Of a DNA stretch of 64,000 nucleotides, positions 1 to 8,712 are shown in pieces (the stretch's first letter is position 1; each line of letters opens with the position of its first letter). The stretch spans positions 1-64,000 of the forward strand of contig CAKUBI010000004.1 in the NCBI GenBank assembly GCA_934636865.1, in the 5' to 3' direction. Position numbers and translations under genes: made by a program. The notes under the pieces are model-generated. The model was not told the origin of the DNA, did no database searches, and saw only the letters and a program-made list of their open reading frames with translations. The DNA comes from an uncultured Oscillospiraceae bacterium. Lineage in GTDB: Bacteria > Bacillota > Clostridia > Oscillospirales > Oscillospiraceae.

Positions 1-893
1 ATGTAGACGCCGTCGCCGTTGATGTCGATGCTCGCGTAGCTCGCCGCGATGCACTTGAAGAGGCCGAACAGCAGCGACGCGACCGCGATGTTGCCGGGCT
101 TCCAGTTGCCGAAGATCATAACGGCCAGCGCGAGGAAGCCGAAGCCCGCCACGTCGCCGTTCGAGGCGCAGTTCGCCGTGGTCAGCGCGTAGACGAAGCC
201 GCCCATGCCCGCGAGCGCGCCGGAAATGGTCGTGCCCGCGTAGCGCATCTTATAGACGTTGATGCCCAGCGAATCCGCCGCCTGCGGGTTTTCGCCGCAC
301 GCGCGCAGACGCAGGCCGAAGCGCGTCTTGTAGAGCAGGATCGACAGGATGATGAACAGCAGGATGCAGACATACGTTGCAAGGTAGACCTTGTTGATGA
401 ACGTCTCGCCGAAGAAGCCGAGGTCCGTGCTCTTGTCGATGCCGAGGGTGGACTTTTTGATCATGAACCAGCTCGCCGCGTCGCCCGTGAGCATCTGCAG
501 CGTATTCTGGTTGGCGATGATGCGGATGAAGAACAGCACCAGCGCGGGAGCCATCAGGTTGAGCGCCGTGCCGCCGATGGTCTGGTCGGCGCGCAGGTTG
601 ATGGACGCAAAGCTCAGAAGCAGGGAGAACAGCGCGCCGAAGGCCGCCGCCACCAGCATCACAAGGAGCTCCACGCCCTGCAGGGCGACCCAGTTGCCGC
701 TCTGCTTGAGCGAGAGGATGGCGTCGCTCGTCTGCAGGATGCGCACGAACCACACGCCGATGAACGCGCCGAAGACCATGATACCTTCAAGCGCCAGGTT
801 GATGATACCGCTGCGCTCGGCGAACACGCCCGCAAGCGCCACGATCATCAGAGGGACGGCATAAATGAGCGTCTGCTGAATGAGGAATGTCAT
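1..893 (-). CDS. nupQ: Nucleoside ABC transporter permease (partial, C-terminus beyond the window)
   Basis: This is an inner-membrane permease of the branched-chain/BMP-nucleoside ABC family, the second permease of a Nup-type importer. About 297 residues are visible; the frame is open at base 1, so the C-terminus lies outside the window. The protein is strongly hydrophobic with many membrane segments. It carries the family's cytoplasmic coupling loop (ACGENPQAADSLGIN, about residues 232-246), which contacts the ATPase. The start ATG overlaps the stop of nupP as ATGA, so the two are translationally coupled. It is the last visible gene of nupO-nupP-nupQ. The nucleoside assignment comes from family and from the neighbouring deoC, deoD and uridine kinase genes; purine versus pyrimidine preference cannot be read from sequence. 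Confidence 0.9.
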   Translation of the reverse strand, partial: MTFLIQQTLIYAVPLMIVALAGVFAERSGIINLALEGIMVFGAFIGVWFVRILQTSDAILSLKQSGNWVALQGVELLVMLVAAAFGALFSLLLSFASINLRADQTIGGTALNLMAPALVLFFIRIIANQNTLQMLTGDAASWFMIKKSTLGIDKSTDLGFFGETFINKVYLATYVCILLFIILSILLYKTRFGLRLRACGENPQAADSLGINVYKMRYAGTTISGALAGMGGFVYALTTANCASNGDVAGFGFLALAVMIFGNWKPGNIAVASLLFGLFKCIAASYASIDINGDGVY

Positions 894-2146
894 TTCGCGT
901 CGCCTCCTTTCTCCGTTTCCGCTTGTGCACCGGCTGGTGCGGAAGCTGCCGCCGGTGCGGGCTCCGCGTTGGCATCCGCGCCGTCGTCCTTCTTCTTGCC
1001 GAGCTTGCCGATCCACATCTTGATGACCAGCGAGAAGGCGCTCAGGTACACGATGACGGCGATGATGACGTTTGTGATGTACTCGTTATAAGCCGTCAGG
1101 TTCGTCAGCTGCAGGCCGGAGATATCGAGCATCGACATGAAGAGCGACGTGAAGATGATGCCGATGGGGTTGCAGGAGGCGAGCATCGCGACGGGGATGC
1201 CGTTGAAGCCGATGGCCGGGAGGGACTGGTACGTGGACCAGAAGAACTCCGTGTTGCCGGAGAGGTAGTAGAGCGAGGCGCCCGCCGCGCTCAGTCCGCC
1301 CGCGATGGCCATGGAGATGACGATGTTGCGCTTGTCGGCGATGCCGGCATAGCGCGCGGCGTGGCGGTTGGAGCCGCAGGCCTTGAGCTGATAGCCGAAG
1401 GTCGTTTTCGACATCATGACGTAAACGCCGATGGCAAAGACGACGGCGATGATGATGCCGCCGTTGACCTGCGAGCCGGGGAAGAGCTTGTCAAGACCCA
1501 TCTTCGCCGTGGCGACGCCGTTGTAGGTGGTCTTGTAAATGTAGCCGGTCTTGGTCGATTCGGCCACGTTTTTAAAGTTGCTGATATCAAAAAGCCACGT
1601 GACGAGGTTTGCCGCGATCCAGTTCGTCATGATGCAGGCGAGCACCTCGTTGATGTTGAGAAACGCCTTGAACATGCCGGGGATCACGCCCCAGAGCGCG
1701 CCGGCGAGCGTGCCGCCGACGAAGGCGAGGATCCAGATAAGCGTGGTGGACATCGTCTCGGACGGAAGGCCCAGCGCAATGGAGAGCGACACGAGCGTGC
1801 CGATCAGGTACTGGCCGGGCGCGCCGATGTTGAAAAGGCCCGTTTTATACGCCATGCCGACGGAAAGGCCCGTCATGATGAGCGGCGCGGCGCGGAAGAG
1901 CATGTTGCCGATGTTCGTGGAGTTAAAGCCCCAGGTGAGCGTACCGGCCGCGTCGCGGCCCGTGGAAAAGAGACCGCCGAAGACGATGCGGATGCCGTCC
2001 CACGCGGCGGAGAGCGACAGGTTCGGGCTCGTCAGGCCCACGATGATGATGACGATGCTGCCCACGGCAAGGCCGATAAGGATGGACAGCACGGACGCCG
2101 CGACGGACTTGAAGCCCTCGCTTTGCAGCAATCCTTCCTTCTTCAT
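890..2146 (-). CDS. nupP: Nucleoside ABC transporter permease
   Basis: First permease of the nucleoside importer, 418 residues. An N-terminal membrane segment (about 15-40) is followed by a multi-pass core typical of BPD_transp_2 permeases. The coupling loop KACGSNRHAARYAGI matches the GxNxxAAxxxGI pattern of the family. After the last membrane segment there is an unusual cytoplasmic tail of roughly 35 residues made almost only of Ala, Pro, Glu and Gly, probably disordered. The start is fixed by GAGGAGG just upstream and by ATGA overlap with the stop of nupO. It forms the channel with NupQ and is powered by NupO. Confidence 0.93.
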   Translation of the reverse strand: MKKEGLLQSEGFKSVAASVLSILIGLAVGSIVIIIVGLTSPNLSLSAAWDGIRIVFGGLFSTGRDAAGTLTWGFNSTNIGNMLFRAAPLIMTGLSVGMAYKTGLFNIGAPGQYLIGTLVSLSIALGLPSETMSTTLIWILAFVGGTLAGALWGVIPGMFKAFLNINEVLACIMTNWIAANLVTWLFDISNFKNVAESTKTGYIYKTTYNGVATAKMGLDKLFPGSQVNGGIIIAVVFAIGVYVMMSKTTFGYQLKACGSNRHAARYAGIADKRNIVISMAIAGGLSAAGASLYYLSGNTEFFWSTYQSLPAIGFNGIPVAMLASCNPIGIIFTSLFMSMLDISGLQLTNLTAYNEYITNVIIAVIVYLSAFSLVIKMWIGKLGKKKDDGADANAEPAPAAASAPAGAQAETEKGGDAK

Positions 2147-3684
2147 ACCGCCGCCTCCTCTCTCGTCATTCGTTTGGCGCCGGCCATATAAAGGCCGAGC
2201 TCCTCAACGGTGGTCTTTTTCGGGTCAAGCTCGCCGACGATCTCGCCCTCGTACATGACGAGGATGCGGTCGGAAAGGCTCATGACCTCGTCCAGCTCGA
2301 GCGAGACGAGCAAAATCGCCTTGCCGCGGTCGCGCTCGGCGACAAGCTGGTTGTGAATGAATTCGATCGCGCCGACATCCAGACCGCGCGTGGGCTGGAC
2401 GGCGACGATCAGGTCCTTGTCGCGGTCCACCTCGCGGGCGATGATTGCCTTCTGCTGGTTGCCGCCGGACATGGAGCGCGCGCGGGTGATGGGACCCTGA
2501 CCGCTGCGCACGTCGAACTTTTTGATGAGCTCTTCGGAATAGTCGCGCACGGCCTTGTTGTTGATAAAGCCGTGGGTCTCGAAGCGCGGCTCGTTGAAGC
2601 GCTGGAGCACCATATTCTGCTCGAGCGTGAAGTCGAGCACGAGGCCGTGCTTGTGGCGGTCCTCGGGAATGTGGCTCATATGCTCGCCGCGGTGGTGGAT
2701 GGAAGCATGCGTGATATCCTTGCCGCAGAGCGTGATCTTGCCGGAGGCGGGCTTATCAAGGCCCGTCAGGCCGTAGACGAGCTCGGTCTGACCGTTGCCG
2801 TCGATACCGGCGATGCAGACGATCTCGCCCGCGCGCACGGAAAAGCTCACGTTGTTCACAGCGTTGCGCTTCTGCACGTGGGAGTGGACGCAGAGATTTT
2901 CGACCTTGAGGATCTCGTCCTTGGGCTGCGCGGGGTCCTTGACGACCTCGAGCTGCACGGGACGGCCGACCATCATGTTGGAAAGCTCCTGCTTGGTGGT
3001 CTCGCCCGTGTTGACGGTGCCGATGTACTTGCCCTTGCGCAGCACGCTCACGCGGTCGGAGACCTCCATGATCTCGTTGAGCTTGTGGGAGATGAAGAGG
3101 ATGGATTTGCCTTCGCGGGCAAACTCCTTCATCGTGGCCATGAGCTCTTCAATCTCCTGCGGGGTCAAAACCGCGGTGGGCTCGTCGAAGATGAGGATCT
3201 CGTTGTCGCGGTAGAGCATCTTCAGAATTTCGACGCGCTGCTGCATGCCGACGGTGATATCCTCGACCTTGGCGTCAAGATCGACGGCGAGACCGTAGCG
3301 CCTGGAGATCTCCTCGACCTTTTTGCGCGCCTCCTTTTTCTGGAGGAAGCCGCACTTCGTCGTCTCCGCGCCGAGGATGATGTTGTCGAGCACGGTGAAC
3401 ACGTCCACCAGCTTGAAGTGCTGATGCACCATGCCGATGCCGAGGGCCGTGGCGTCGTTCGGGTCCTTGATGGACACGACCTCGCCGTTTTTCTTGATGA
3501 CACCCTCCTCCGGCTGGTACAAGCCGAACAGCACGCTCATCAGCGTCGATTTGCCCGCGCCGTTCTCGCCGAGGAGCGCGTGGATCTCTCCTTTTTTCAG
3601 CTGTAGGGTGATGTTGTCGTTGGCGATAATACCGGGGAATTTTTTGGTGATATTGAGCATTTCGATTGCATACGGATTCTCCAA
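2143..3684 (-). CDS. nupO: Nucleoside ABC transporter, double ATP-binding protein (TTG start)
   Basis: ATPase of the nucleoside importer, about 513 residues with two fused ABC domains. The first has a full Walker A (GENGAGKST), signature region and Walker B (LIFDEPTAVL). The second has the degenerate P-loop GIDGNGQTE and the signature MSGGNQQKAIIARE, as is usual for ribose and BMP-type double ATPases. The frame is open to an ATG at 3720, but AAGGAGGG sits 9 bases before the TTG at 3684 and the intervening residues look non-coding, so TTG is chosen. It is coupled to nupP by ATGA overlap. A promoter lies at 3758-3786, so nupOPQ can be transcribed separately from nupN. Confidence 0.94.
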   Translation of the reverse strand: MENPYAIEMLNITKKFPGIIANDNITLQLKKGEIHALLGENGAGKSTLMSVLFGLYQPEEGVIKKNGEVVSIKDPNDATALGIGMVHQHFKLVDVFTVLDNIILGAETTKCGFLQKKEARKKVEEISRRYGLAVDLDAKVEDITVGMQQRVEILKMLYRDNEILIFDEPTAVLTPQEIEELMATMKEFAREGKSILFISHKLNEIMEVSDRVSVLRKGKYIGTVNTGETTKQELSNMMVGRPVQLEVVKDPAQPKDEILKVENLCVHSHVQKRNAVNNVSFSVRAGEIVCIAGIDGNGQTELVYGLTGLDKPASGKITLCGKDITHASIHHRGEHMSHIPEDRHKHGLVLDFTLEQNMVLQRFNEPRFETHGFINNKAVRDYSEELIKKFDVRSGQGPITRARSMSGGNQQKAIIAREVDRDKDLIVAVQPTRGLDVGAIEFIHNQLVAERDRGKAILLVSLELDEVMSLSDRILVMYEGEIVGELDPKKTTVEELGLYMAGAKRMTREEAAV

Positions 3685-3757
3685 GTTTTTTCGCCCTCCT
3701 TCCGTTTTGATGGCCCGCACGCACGCGCTGCGAGGACGGAAACCATAGTTAAGTTAT

Positions 3758-3786
3758 ACTATATCACGTTTCCGCACGAAAAGCAA
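3758..3786 (-). promoter_or_regulatory. Promoter for nupOPQ
   Basis: On the minus strand TTGCTT (3781-3786) and TATAGT (3758-3763) are separated by exactly 17 bases. The element lies between the nupN terminator and nupO, so nupOPQ has its own sigma-A-type promoter. Confidence 0.65.
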
Positions 3787-3820
3787 AAGGTTTTCTCATG
3801 TCTATCCATGGAAGAAAATG

Positions 3821-3852
3821 AAAAAAGAACGGAAGGCCGAAGCCTTCCGTTC
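3821..3852 (-). terminator. Rho-independent terminator after nupN
   Basis: A perfect 11-bp stem (3827-3837 with 3842-3852, loop CGAA) is followed on the minus strand by six T residues. It ends nupN just before the nupOPQ promoter. This layout lets the binding protein be made in excess over the membrane complex. Confidence 0.9.
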
Positions 3853-3875
3853 CCTTAATATGTGCTGTGGGGAGA

Positions 3876-5042
3876 TTAGCCGCCGATGTAGTTGACGTTG
3901 ACGTTGGTCAGACCGCCCTCAGCGGGGTTGGCCATCTCGGAGTTGTTGTCGATGGTGATGTCACCGTTGAGGACCTTCTGGAAGAGGTCTTCATAGTCGG
4001 CAACGGAGAAGTTCTCGAGGGACCAGGTAGCGGTCGGCAGGCCGACAGCGTTCTCCTTGACGCCCAGGGAGGTAGCCGCATTGCCGATCTCATCCCAGGT
4101 GCCGTCGTAAACCTTGGCGATGGCCCACTCGGCAGCGTCGCTCAGACCCTTCATGGCGGAGGTCACAACGGTCTCGGACTCGCTGGACTGGTCGACGTCA
4201 ACGCCGACGACCTTGCCGTCCTCAGCGGAAGCGGCAGCAGCGACAGACTGGAACATGGAACCGCCGCAGGCAAAGACGATCTCAGTGCCGTTGGAGTACC
4301 AGCCGGAGACCATGGTCTGCAGCTCGGGGGAAGCCTGGAAGGAAGCGCCGTACTCCCAGGAGTAGTTCAGGTCGACGGTCTTATCCATTTCCTTAGCAGC
4401 GTCGTTGGCGCCCTGAGCAAAGCCCCAGCCGTAACGGATGCAGGCGGGGTTCGTGCCGCCGCCGCCGCCGGTGAAGCCGAGCTTCTCATAGCCTTCCTTG
4501 ACGACAGCGTAACCGGCGAAGTAGCCGCACTGCTCTTCGTTGAAGGCGATGCCCGCAACGTTGTCAAGGCCGAGGGACCAACCGTCGATGAAGACGAACT
4601 TGGTGTCGGTGAATTCCTTAGCAGCCTTCTCGAGGGCAGCGCCCTGCATGAAGCCGGCGCAGACGATGACCTTCGCGCCGCCGTCCACGGCAGCCTTCAT
4701 GGCGTCGTAACGGTCGTCATCGGTGGCCTGATCGCCGTTGGCGGGCTGATAGTACTTGTAGCTCAGGCCGTTGTTGGCAGCATAGAGCTTCACGCCGTCG
4801 AAAGTGCCCTGGTTGAAGGACTTATCCTTCAGCTGGCCAACGTCGGTGACGAAAGCGATCTCATACTTGCCGTCCTCGGACGTCATGTTGTCATCGATAT
4901 CGTCGGGATTGGTGTAGGTGACGGTATCGCCCTGCTGATCGTCGGTGTTGTTGTCCTGGTTGTCGTCGGTCTTCTTATCACCGCAGGCAACGAGGGACAG
5001 AACCATGACGAGAGCAAGAAGCAGTGCAAAAAACTTCTTCAT
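3876..5042 (-). CDS. nupN: BMP-family nucleoside-binding lipoprotein
   Basis: Extracellular substrate-binding lipoprotein of the Nup importer, 388 residues. A signal peptide (MKKFFALLLALVMVLSL) ends in the lipobox LVAC, so Cys20 is the predicted lipid anchor. An Asp/Asn/Gln-rich linker follows, then a BMP (basic membrane protein) periplasmic-binding fold with VTDVGQLKDKSFNQGTFDG, the family's N-terminal signature. The frame extends upstream to 5177, but AAGGAAGG before the ATG at 5042 and the signal peptide fix the start. It has its own strong promoter (5124-5152) and its own terminator. It would hand nucleosides to NupPQ-NupO. Confidence 0.94.
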   Translation of the reverse strand: MKKFFALLLALVMVLSLVACGDKKTDDNQDNNTDDQQGDTVTYTNPDDIDDNMTSEDGKYEIAFVTDVGQLKDKSFNQGTFDGVKLYAANNGLSYKYYQPANGDQATDDDRYDAMKAAVDGGAKVIVCAGFMQGAALEKAAKEFTDTKFVFIDGWSLGLDNVAGIAFNEEQCGYFAGYAVVKEGYEKLGFTGGGGGTNPACIRYGWGFAQGANDAAKEMDKTVDLNYSWEYGASFQASPELQTMVSGWYSNGTEIVFACGGSMFQSVAAAASAEDGKVVGVDVDQSSESETVVTSAMKGLSDAAEWAIAKVYDGTWDEIGNAATSLGVKENAVGLPTATWSLENFSVADYEDLFQKVLNGDITIDNNSEMANPAEGGLTNVNVNYIGG

Positions 5043-5123
5043 TCTTCTATCCTTCCTTATTTTACCGGCCGGCAGTCGCCTGTCTTCCGGTTTATTTTGG
5101 AGTACGGACGCACTCCGGTACGG

Positions 5124-5152
5124 AGTATACCAAAAAATCAACGGAGAATCAA
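5124..5152 (-). promoter_or_regulatory. Promoter for nupN, overlapping the upstream terminator
   Basis: TTGATT (5147-5152) and TATACT (5124-5129) on the minus strand are 17 bases apart. The -35 box is formed by the stem of the terminator that ends the upstream membrane-protein gene. Confidence 0.75.
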
Positions 5153-5166
5153 GCTGATTCTCCGTT
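5132..5166 (-). terminator. Rho-independent terminator after the PTS-IIC-like gene
   Basis: A 12-bp stem (5140-5151 with 5155-5166) with a 3-base loop is followed on the minus strand by a run of T. It shares bases with the nupN promoter. Confidence 0.85.
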
Positions 5167-5226
5167 AATTTACGCATTTTGTGAGATTTGCCGGTATTCT
5201 TTACAAAAAGTCCACACTTTTTACGC

Positions 5227-6300
5227 TTAGTTCAGTTTAAGGTCGCCGTCCTTGACCCAGCCGAGGCGGCGGCAGACGGCGTTGATGGCGGGCGCGAGGA
5301 TGGCGGGCAGCACGACGGCGACGAGGATAAGGCCCAGCCAGTCAAAGCCCGTGGGGCTCATGGCCGCAGCGCCCTTGGCGATGGCCTCCTCGCTCGGGGA
5401 GACCCAGCCGGTCCATACGCCGATCATGCCGCAAAGGCCGCAGGTGCCCATGCCGGAGTTGATGGGCGCGCCGTTCATCTCAAGATGGAAAAGGCACGTG
5501 GCGATGGGGCCGGTGACGGCAGAGGTGAGCGTCGGCGCGATCCAGATGCGGGGATTGCGGACGATGTTCGGCATCTGGAGCATCGAGGTGCCGAGGCCCT
5601 GGGAAACAAGGCCGCCCCAGCGGTTTTCCCTGAAGCTCATCACGGCGAAGCCGACCATCTGCGCGCAGCAGCCCGCGACGGCCGCGCCGCCGGCAAGGCC
5701 CGTAAGCCCCAGCACCGAGCAGATGGCGGCGGAAGAGATGGGCAGCGTGAGCGCGATGCCGACGAGCACGGAGACGGCAATGCCCATCCAGAAGGGCTGG
5801 AGCTTGGTCGCGTTGTCAATGATGATGCCGAAGGCCGAGGCCGCCGTGCCGATGGGCGGGGCGATCCACTTGGCGAGCGCCACGCCGACCAGGATCGTGA
5901 CGGCGGGGGTGACCAAAATGTCGATCTTCGTCTCCTTGCTCACGGCCTTGCCGCATTCAGCCGCGACGATGGCGATGATGAGCACCGCGAGCGGGCCGCC
6001 CGCGCCGCCCTCGGCGTTGGCCGCATAGCCCACCGCCGCGAGGGAGAAGAGCACCATCGGGTCCGCCTTGAGCGCATAGCCGATGGCGACGGCCATCGCC
6101 GGGCCGGAGACGCTCATGGCGTACTTGCCGATGTCCGTCAGGTACTGCACGCCGAGCTGGTCGCCGAGCGTTTTGATGATCGTGCCGATCAGCAGCGAGC
6201 AGAACAGGCCCTGCGCCATTGCGCCGAGCGCGTCGATGCCGTAGCGCTTGGCGGAGACTTCAATATTTTTCCGTTTGCAGAATGCTTTGATCTTTTCCAT
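5227..6300 (-). CDS. PTS-IIC-like (PfoR/EIIC_2 family) membrane protein
   Basis: Multi-pass membrane protein of 357 residues, very rich in Gly, Ala, Val and Ile, resembling the EIIC_2 family (Pfam PTS_EIIC_2, often called PfoR-like). It has no IIA or IIB domains and no phosphorylatable His/Cys module, and no such partner is nearby, so phosphotransfer is not supported. The ATG at 6300 follows GAGGATATC; an open extension to 6393 would run through the promoter and operator. The gene sits directly downstream of a niacin-type repressor gene and behind a strong promoter overlapped by a large inverted repeat. The substrate is unknown; a link to pyridine or nucleoside compounds is inference from context only. 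Confidence 0.75.
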   Translation of the reverse strand: MEKIKAFCKRKNIEVSAKRYGIDALGAMAQGLFCSLLIGTIIKTLGDQLGVQYLTDIGKYAMSVSGPAMAVAIGYALKADPMVLFSLAAVGYAANAEGGAGGPLAVLIIAIVAAECGKAVSKETKIDILVTPAVTILVGVALAKWIAPPIGTAASAFGIIIDNATKLQPFWMGIAVSVLVGIALTLPISSAAICSVLGLTGLAGGAAVAGCCAQMVGFAVMSFRENRWGGLVSQGLGTSMLQMPNIVRNPRIWIAPTLTSAVTGPIATCLFHLEMNGAPINSGMGTCGLCGMIGVWTGWVSPSEEAIAKGAAAMSPTGFDWLGLILVAVVLPAILAPAINAVCRRLGWVKDGDLKLN

Positions 6301-6325
6301 GATATCCTCGCACCTAAAAATAAAA

Positions 6326-6393
6326 ATAGTGTCATGTGCAGGTGTCTTGACACGTGTACATGACACTATAATCACTCGTGAAGAGATTGTCAA
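6326..6393 (-). promoter_or_regulatory. Strong promoter overlapped by a nested inverted-repeat operator
   Basis: TTGACA (6388-6393) and TATAGT (6365-6370) are 17 bases apart on the minus strand. A 12-bp perfect inverted repeat (6326-6337 with 6358-6369) begins inside the -10 box. A second repeat, GTGTC-TT-GACAC (6342-6353), sits at its centre. This gives four GTGTC/GACAC half-sites within 40 bases, covering the start of transcription. The adjacent gene encodes a NiaR-type repressor, the obvious candidate to bind here. Confidence 0.85.
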
Positions 6394-6396
6394 CCC

Positions 6397-6912
6397 CTAA
6401 TTTCCGTTTTCCTCCAGCAGCACGCCGAGCGAGCGCAGCGCGCCGCGCACGCGCGTGAACGCCGCCTCGTTGGGGCACGAGAGCGTGTGCAGGTGGATGC
6501 CGTCGGTCAGGCGGGAGAGCGGCTCGGCATTCTCGCAGCGCTCGATGAACTGCCCGACCTCGTAGCGGTTCGAAATCTGCAGCGGGCCGGTGAGCTGGCC
6601 GTAGATCGGGTGATCGACGATCACATCGATCACCGTGCAGCCGTGATCGACGATGGCGTTGAGCTCGGCCTCCATCTCCTCCGGCGTGTGCTTCACGGCG
6701 ACATGGCGCACAAGGCCGTGCGCCTCCCTGGGCGCCACATAGCCGCGCGGCGTCGCGACGATCTCCTCGCCCGACGAGCGCAGAAGCGCGATATCGCCGA
6801 CGATGATCTGCCGCGAGACGGAAAATTTTTCCGCCAGCGCGGACGCGCTGATGGGTCCGTCCGCCGTGCGAAGGATGTCCGCTATAGCTTTTCTTCTATC
6901 GTCTGAGCGCAT
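6397..6912 (-). CDS. niaR: NiaR/NadR-type transcriptional repressor (HTH_11 plus 3H domain)
   Basis: DNA-binding repressor of 171 residues. An N-terminal HTH_11 winged helix (about 5-60, SASALAEKFSVSRQIIVGDI) is followed by a 3H domain (about 70-165) containing the histidines that give the domain its name (VRHVAVKHTPEEME, DHPIYGQL, DGIHLHTLS). In Firmicutes this architecture is the niacin-responsive repressor of NAD-salvage and niacin-uptake genes. Length matches the family. GGGGGGAG precedes the ATG. It lies 4 bases upstream of the promoter/operator at 6326-6393. That position suggests control of the next membrane-protein gene, and niacin transport by that protein is a testable inference. 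Confidence 0.88.
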   Translation of the reverse strand: MRSDDRRKAIADILRTADGPISASALAEKFSVSRQIIVGDIALLRSSGEEIVATPRGYVAPREAHGLVRHVAVKHTPEEMEAELNAIVDHGCTVIDVIVDHPIYGQLTGPLQISNRYEVGQFIERCENAEPLSRLTDGIHLHTLSCPNEAAFTRVRGALRSLGVLLEENGN

Positions 6913-7010
6913 CGGCGCTCCCCCCCCTTTTCGCCCGAACGGGCCGAATTTCGATTTCGTTTTGGAATATCCGCCGCAGAAATTACAGTTTGTTGTCGCT
7001 TTCTGCCGCT

Positions 7011-7937
7011 TTAATACTCAAAGCAGCTGCCGCCGACGAACTCGCGCACGATGGAGTCGCGCGGCACGTAGTCGGTCCTGAGCGGCGGCACGGAGTTCAC
7101 CACGTCGAACAGATCGCTCAGGCCGTGCTCGGCGATGAAGTGCTCGTCAAGCTGGCTGTAGAACTCCGGGATTTCCTTTAAGTAGCGCGCGAGGATGCAC
7201 GGCTCGTAGTCGTGGAAGGTGTCGATATGGATGCTCGCGTTGGGCTTGTTCGGCATGATGTAGTTCAGCTCGCCGCGATCGACGCTCTCGGCGCGTTCGA
7301 CCGTCTGGCGCAGGGAGTGGCCGCGGCCCTGATAGTCGCGGATCATGCGGCGCGCCACGCGCAGCTGCTCGGGACGCACGATGCGGTCCTTGTGCGTGAT
7401 GATGCGCGTGCGCGGGGCGACGTAAACGCCCGTCGCCTCACTGCGGAGCGTGTCGAAGATGAGCGGGTTGAGCATGTGGATGCCCTCGGCGATGACGACG
7501 GCGTTCTTGTCGCCCTGCATGGGCTTATAGCCGCCGATGCCGCCGGCCTTGAAATCGTAGACCGGCAGCTGCACGAGCTCGCCGTCCATCAGGCGGTGGA
7601 TATCCTCGACGAGAAGGTCGCGGTTGACGCAGTAGGGCGACTCCCAGTCGTTCGCCTCGGGCGGGCGCTCGCTGAGCGGCAGGAAGAAGTTGTCCATGCT
7701 GATAAGGCACACCTTCACGCCGAGGTTTTCAAGGTAGGCCTTCAGGCGCATGGCGGTCGTCGTCTTGCCCGAGCCGCTCGGGCCCGTCAGGCAGACGATG
7801 GGCTTTTCGCCCTTGTTCATCAGGATGCTCGCCGCGGCGGAGCTGATCTTATCGTGAAAGACCTCCTCGCAGCGCAGGACAAAGCGGGTATCGTCCCGCA
7901 TGCTGCTCACAATGTTTTCAATGTCGATGACGCGCAT
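7011..7937 (-). CDS. udk: Uridine kinase family nucleoside kinase
   Basis: Cytosolic nucleoside kinase of the phosphoribulokinase/uridine kinase family, 308 residues. Walker A (GPSGSGKTT) starts near residue 52, followed by SMDNFFLPLSERP and the conserved YDFKAGG segment, then AEGIHMLNP. It is expected to phosphorylate uridine or cytidine. At 308 residues it is longer than the classic 210-residue Udk, but lacks the large N-terminal TGS region of the 550-residue clostridial form. It follows deoD by 13 bases and is the last gene of deoC-deoD-udk, so phosphorolysis and re-phosphorylation of nucleosides are co-expressed. Confidence 0.88.
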   Translation of the reverse strand: MRVIDIENIVSSMRDDTRFVLRCEEVFHDKISSAAASILMNKGEKPIVCLTGPSGSGKTTTAMRLKAYLENLGVKVCLISMDNFFLPLSERPPEANDWESPYCVNRDLLVEDIHRLMDGELVQLPVYDFKAGGIGGYKPMQGDKNAVVIAEGIHMLNPLIFDTLRSEATGVYVAPRTRIITHKDRIVRPEQLRVARRMIRDYQGRGHSLRQTVERAESVDRGELNYIMPNKPNASIHIDTFHDYEPCILARYLKEIPEFYSQLDEHFIAEHGLSDLFDVVNSVPPLRTDYVPRDSIVREFVGGSCFEY

Positions 7938-7950
7938 GTCAGGTATCTCC

Positions 7951-8679
7951 TTACTTTTGGGAATCGGCCGCCGCCATTTTCACAGCCGTTTCGAGCGCGA
8001 GCTTCATCATATTGGTGAAGCCCGTCTGCCGCGCCTCGGGCGAGAGCTCCTCGCCGGTGACGATATTGTCCGAGATCGAGCAGATGGAAAGGCCGCGCTT
8101 TCCGGTATAGGCGGCGTTGCAGTAGAGGGCGGCGGCCTCCATCTCGATGGCGAGCACGCCCATCTCCGCCCACTTGAGCGAAGCGCCCGACGCGTCGTAG
8201 AACGTATCGGAGGAATAGAGGTTGCCGACGGGCATCGTGAGCCCCAGCTCCTTTGCCGACTGCACGGCGGCGGAGAGGAGCGCAAAGTCCGCGATGGGCG
8301 CAAACGTGCCGCCCAGGCCGTACTGCGCGGCGTAATTCGAGTTCGTGCACGCGCCCATGCCCGCAACGATGCTGCCGAGCTTCAGATCCTTCCGGATTGC
8401 GCCCGCCGAGCCGACGCGGATGATATTGTCCACATCGTACTGCGTGAAAAGCTCATAGGAATAGATGCCGATGGACGGCATGCCCATGCCGCTGGCCATC
8501 ACGCTGACGGGAACGCCCTTATAGGTCCCCGTATAGCCCTGCACGCCGCGCACATTGTTGACGAGCCTTGGCGCGTCTAAAAACGTTTCGGCGATGAACT
8601 TCGCGCGCAGCGGGTCGCCGGGCATCAATACGGTTTTGGCAAAGTCGCCTTTTGCGGCGCTGTTGTGCGGAGTCGGCAT
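7951..8679 (-). CDS. deoD: Purine-nucleoside phosphorylase, DeoD type
   Basis: Cleaves purine (deoxy)nucleosides with phosphate to free base and (deoxy)ribose-1-phosphate. It has 242 residues, typical of the hexameric DeoD group. Visible motifs are the phosphate-binding GDPLRAK near the N-terminus, RVGSAGAI, and the ribose-binding EMEAAALY. It is the middle gene of deoC-deoD-udk. The deoxyribose-1-phosphate it makes would need a phosphopentomutase (not in this window) before DeoC. Confidence 0.95.
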   Translation of the reverse strand: MPTPHNSAAKGDFAKTVLMPGDPLRAKFIAETFLDAPRLVNNVRGVQGYTGTYKGVPVSVMASGMGMPSIGIYSYELFTQYDVDNIIRVGSAGAIRKDLKLGSIVAGMGACTNSNYAAQYGLGGTFAPIADFALLSAAVQSAKELGLTMPVGNLYSSDTFYDASGASLKWAEMGVLAIEMEAAALYCNAAYTGKRGLSICSISDNIVTGEELSPEARQTGFTNMMKLALETAVKMAAADSQK

Positions 8680-8712
8680 ATGCTTCGCCCTCGCTTTCTG
8701 AAATGCTATTTC

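Noticed and set aside
5101..5135. ACTCCG-GTA-CGGAGT palindrome near the nupN promoter as an operator
   Set aside because: Only 6 bp per arm and downstream of the -10; it may be by chance and no regulator gene is adjacent.
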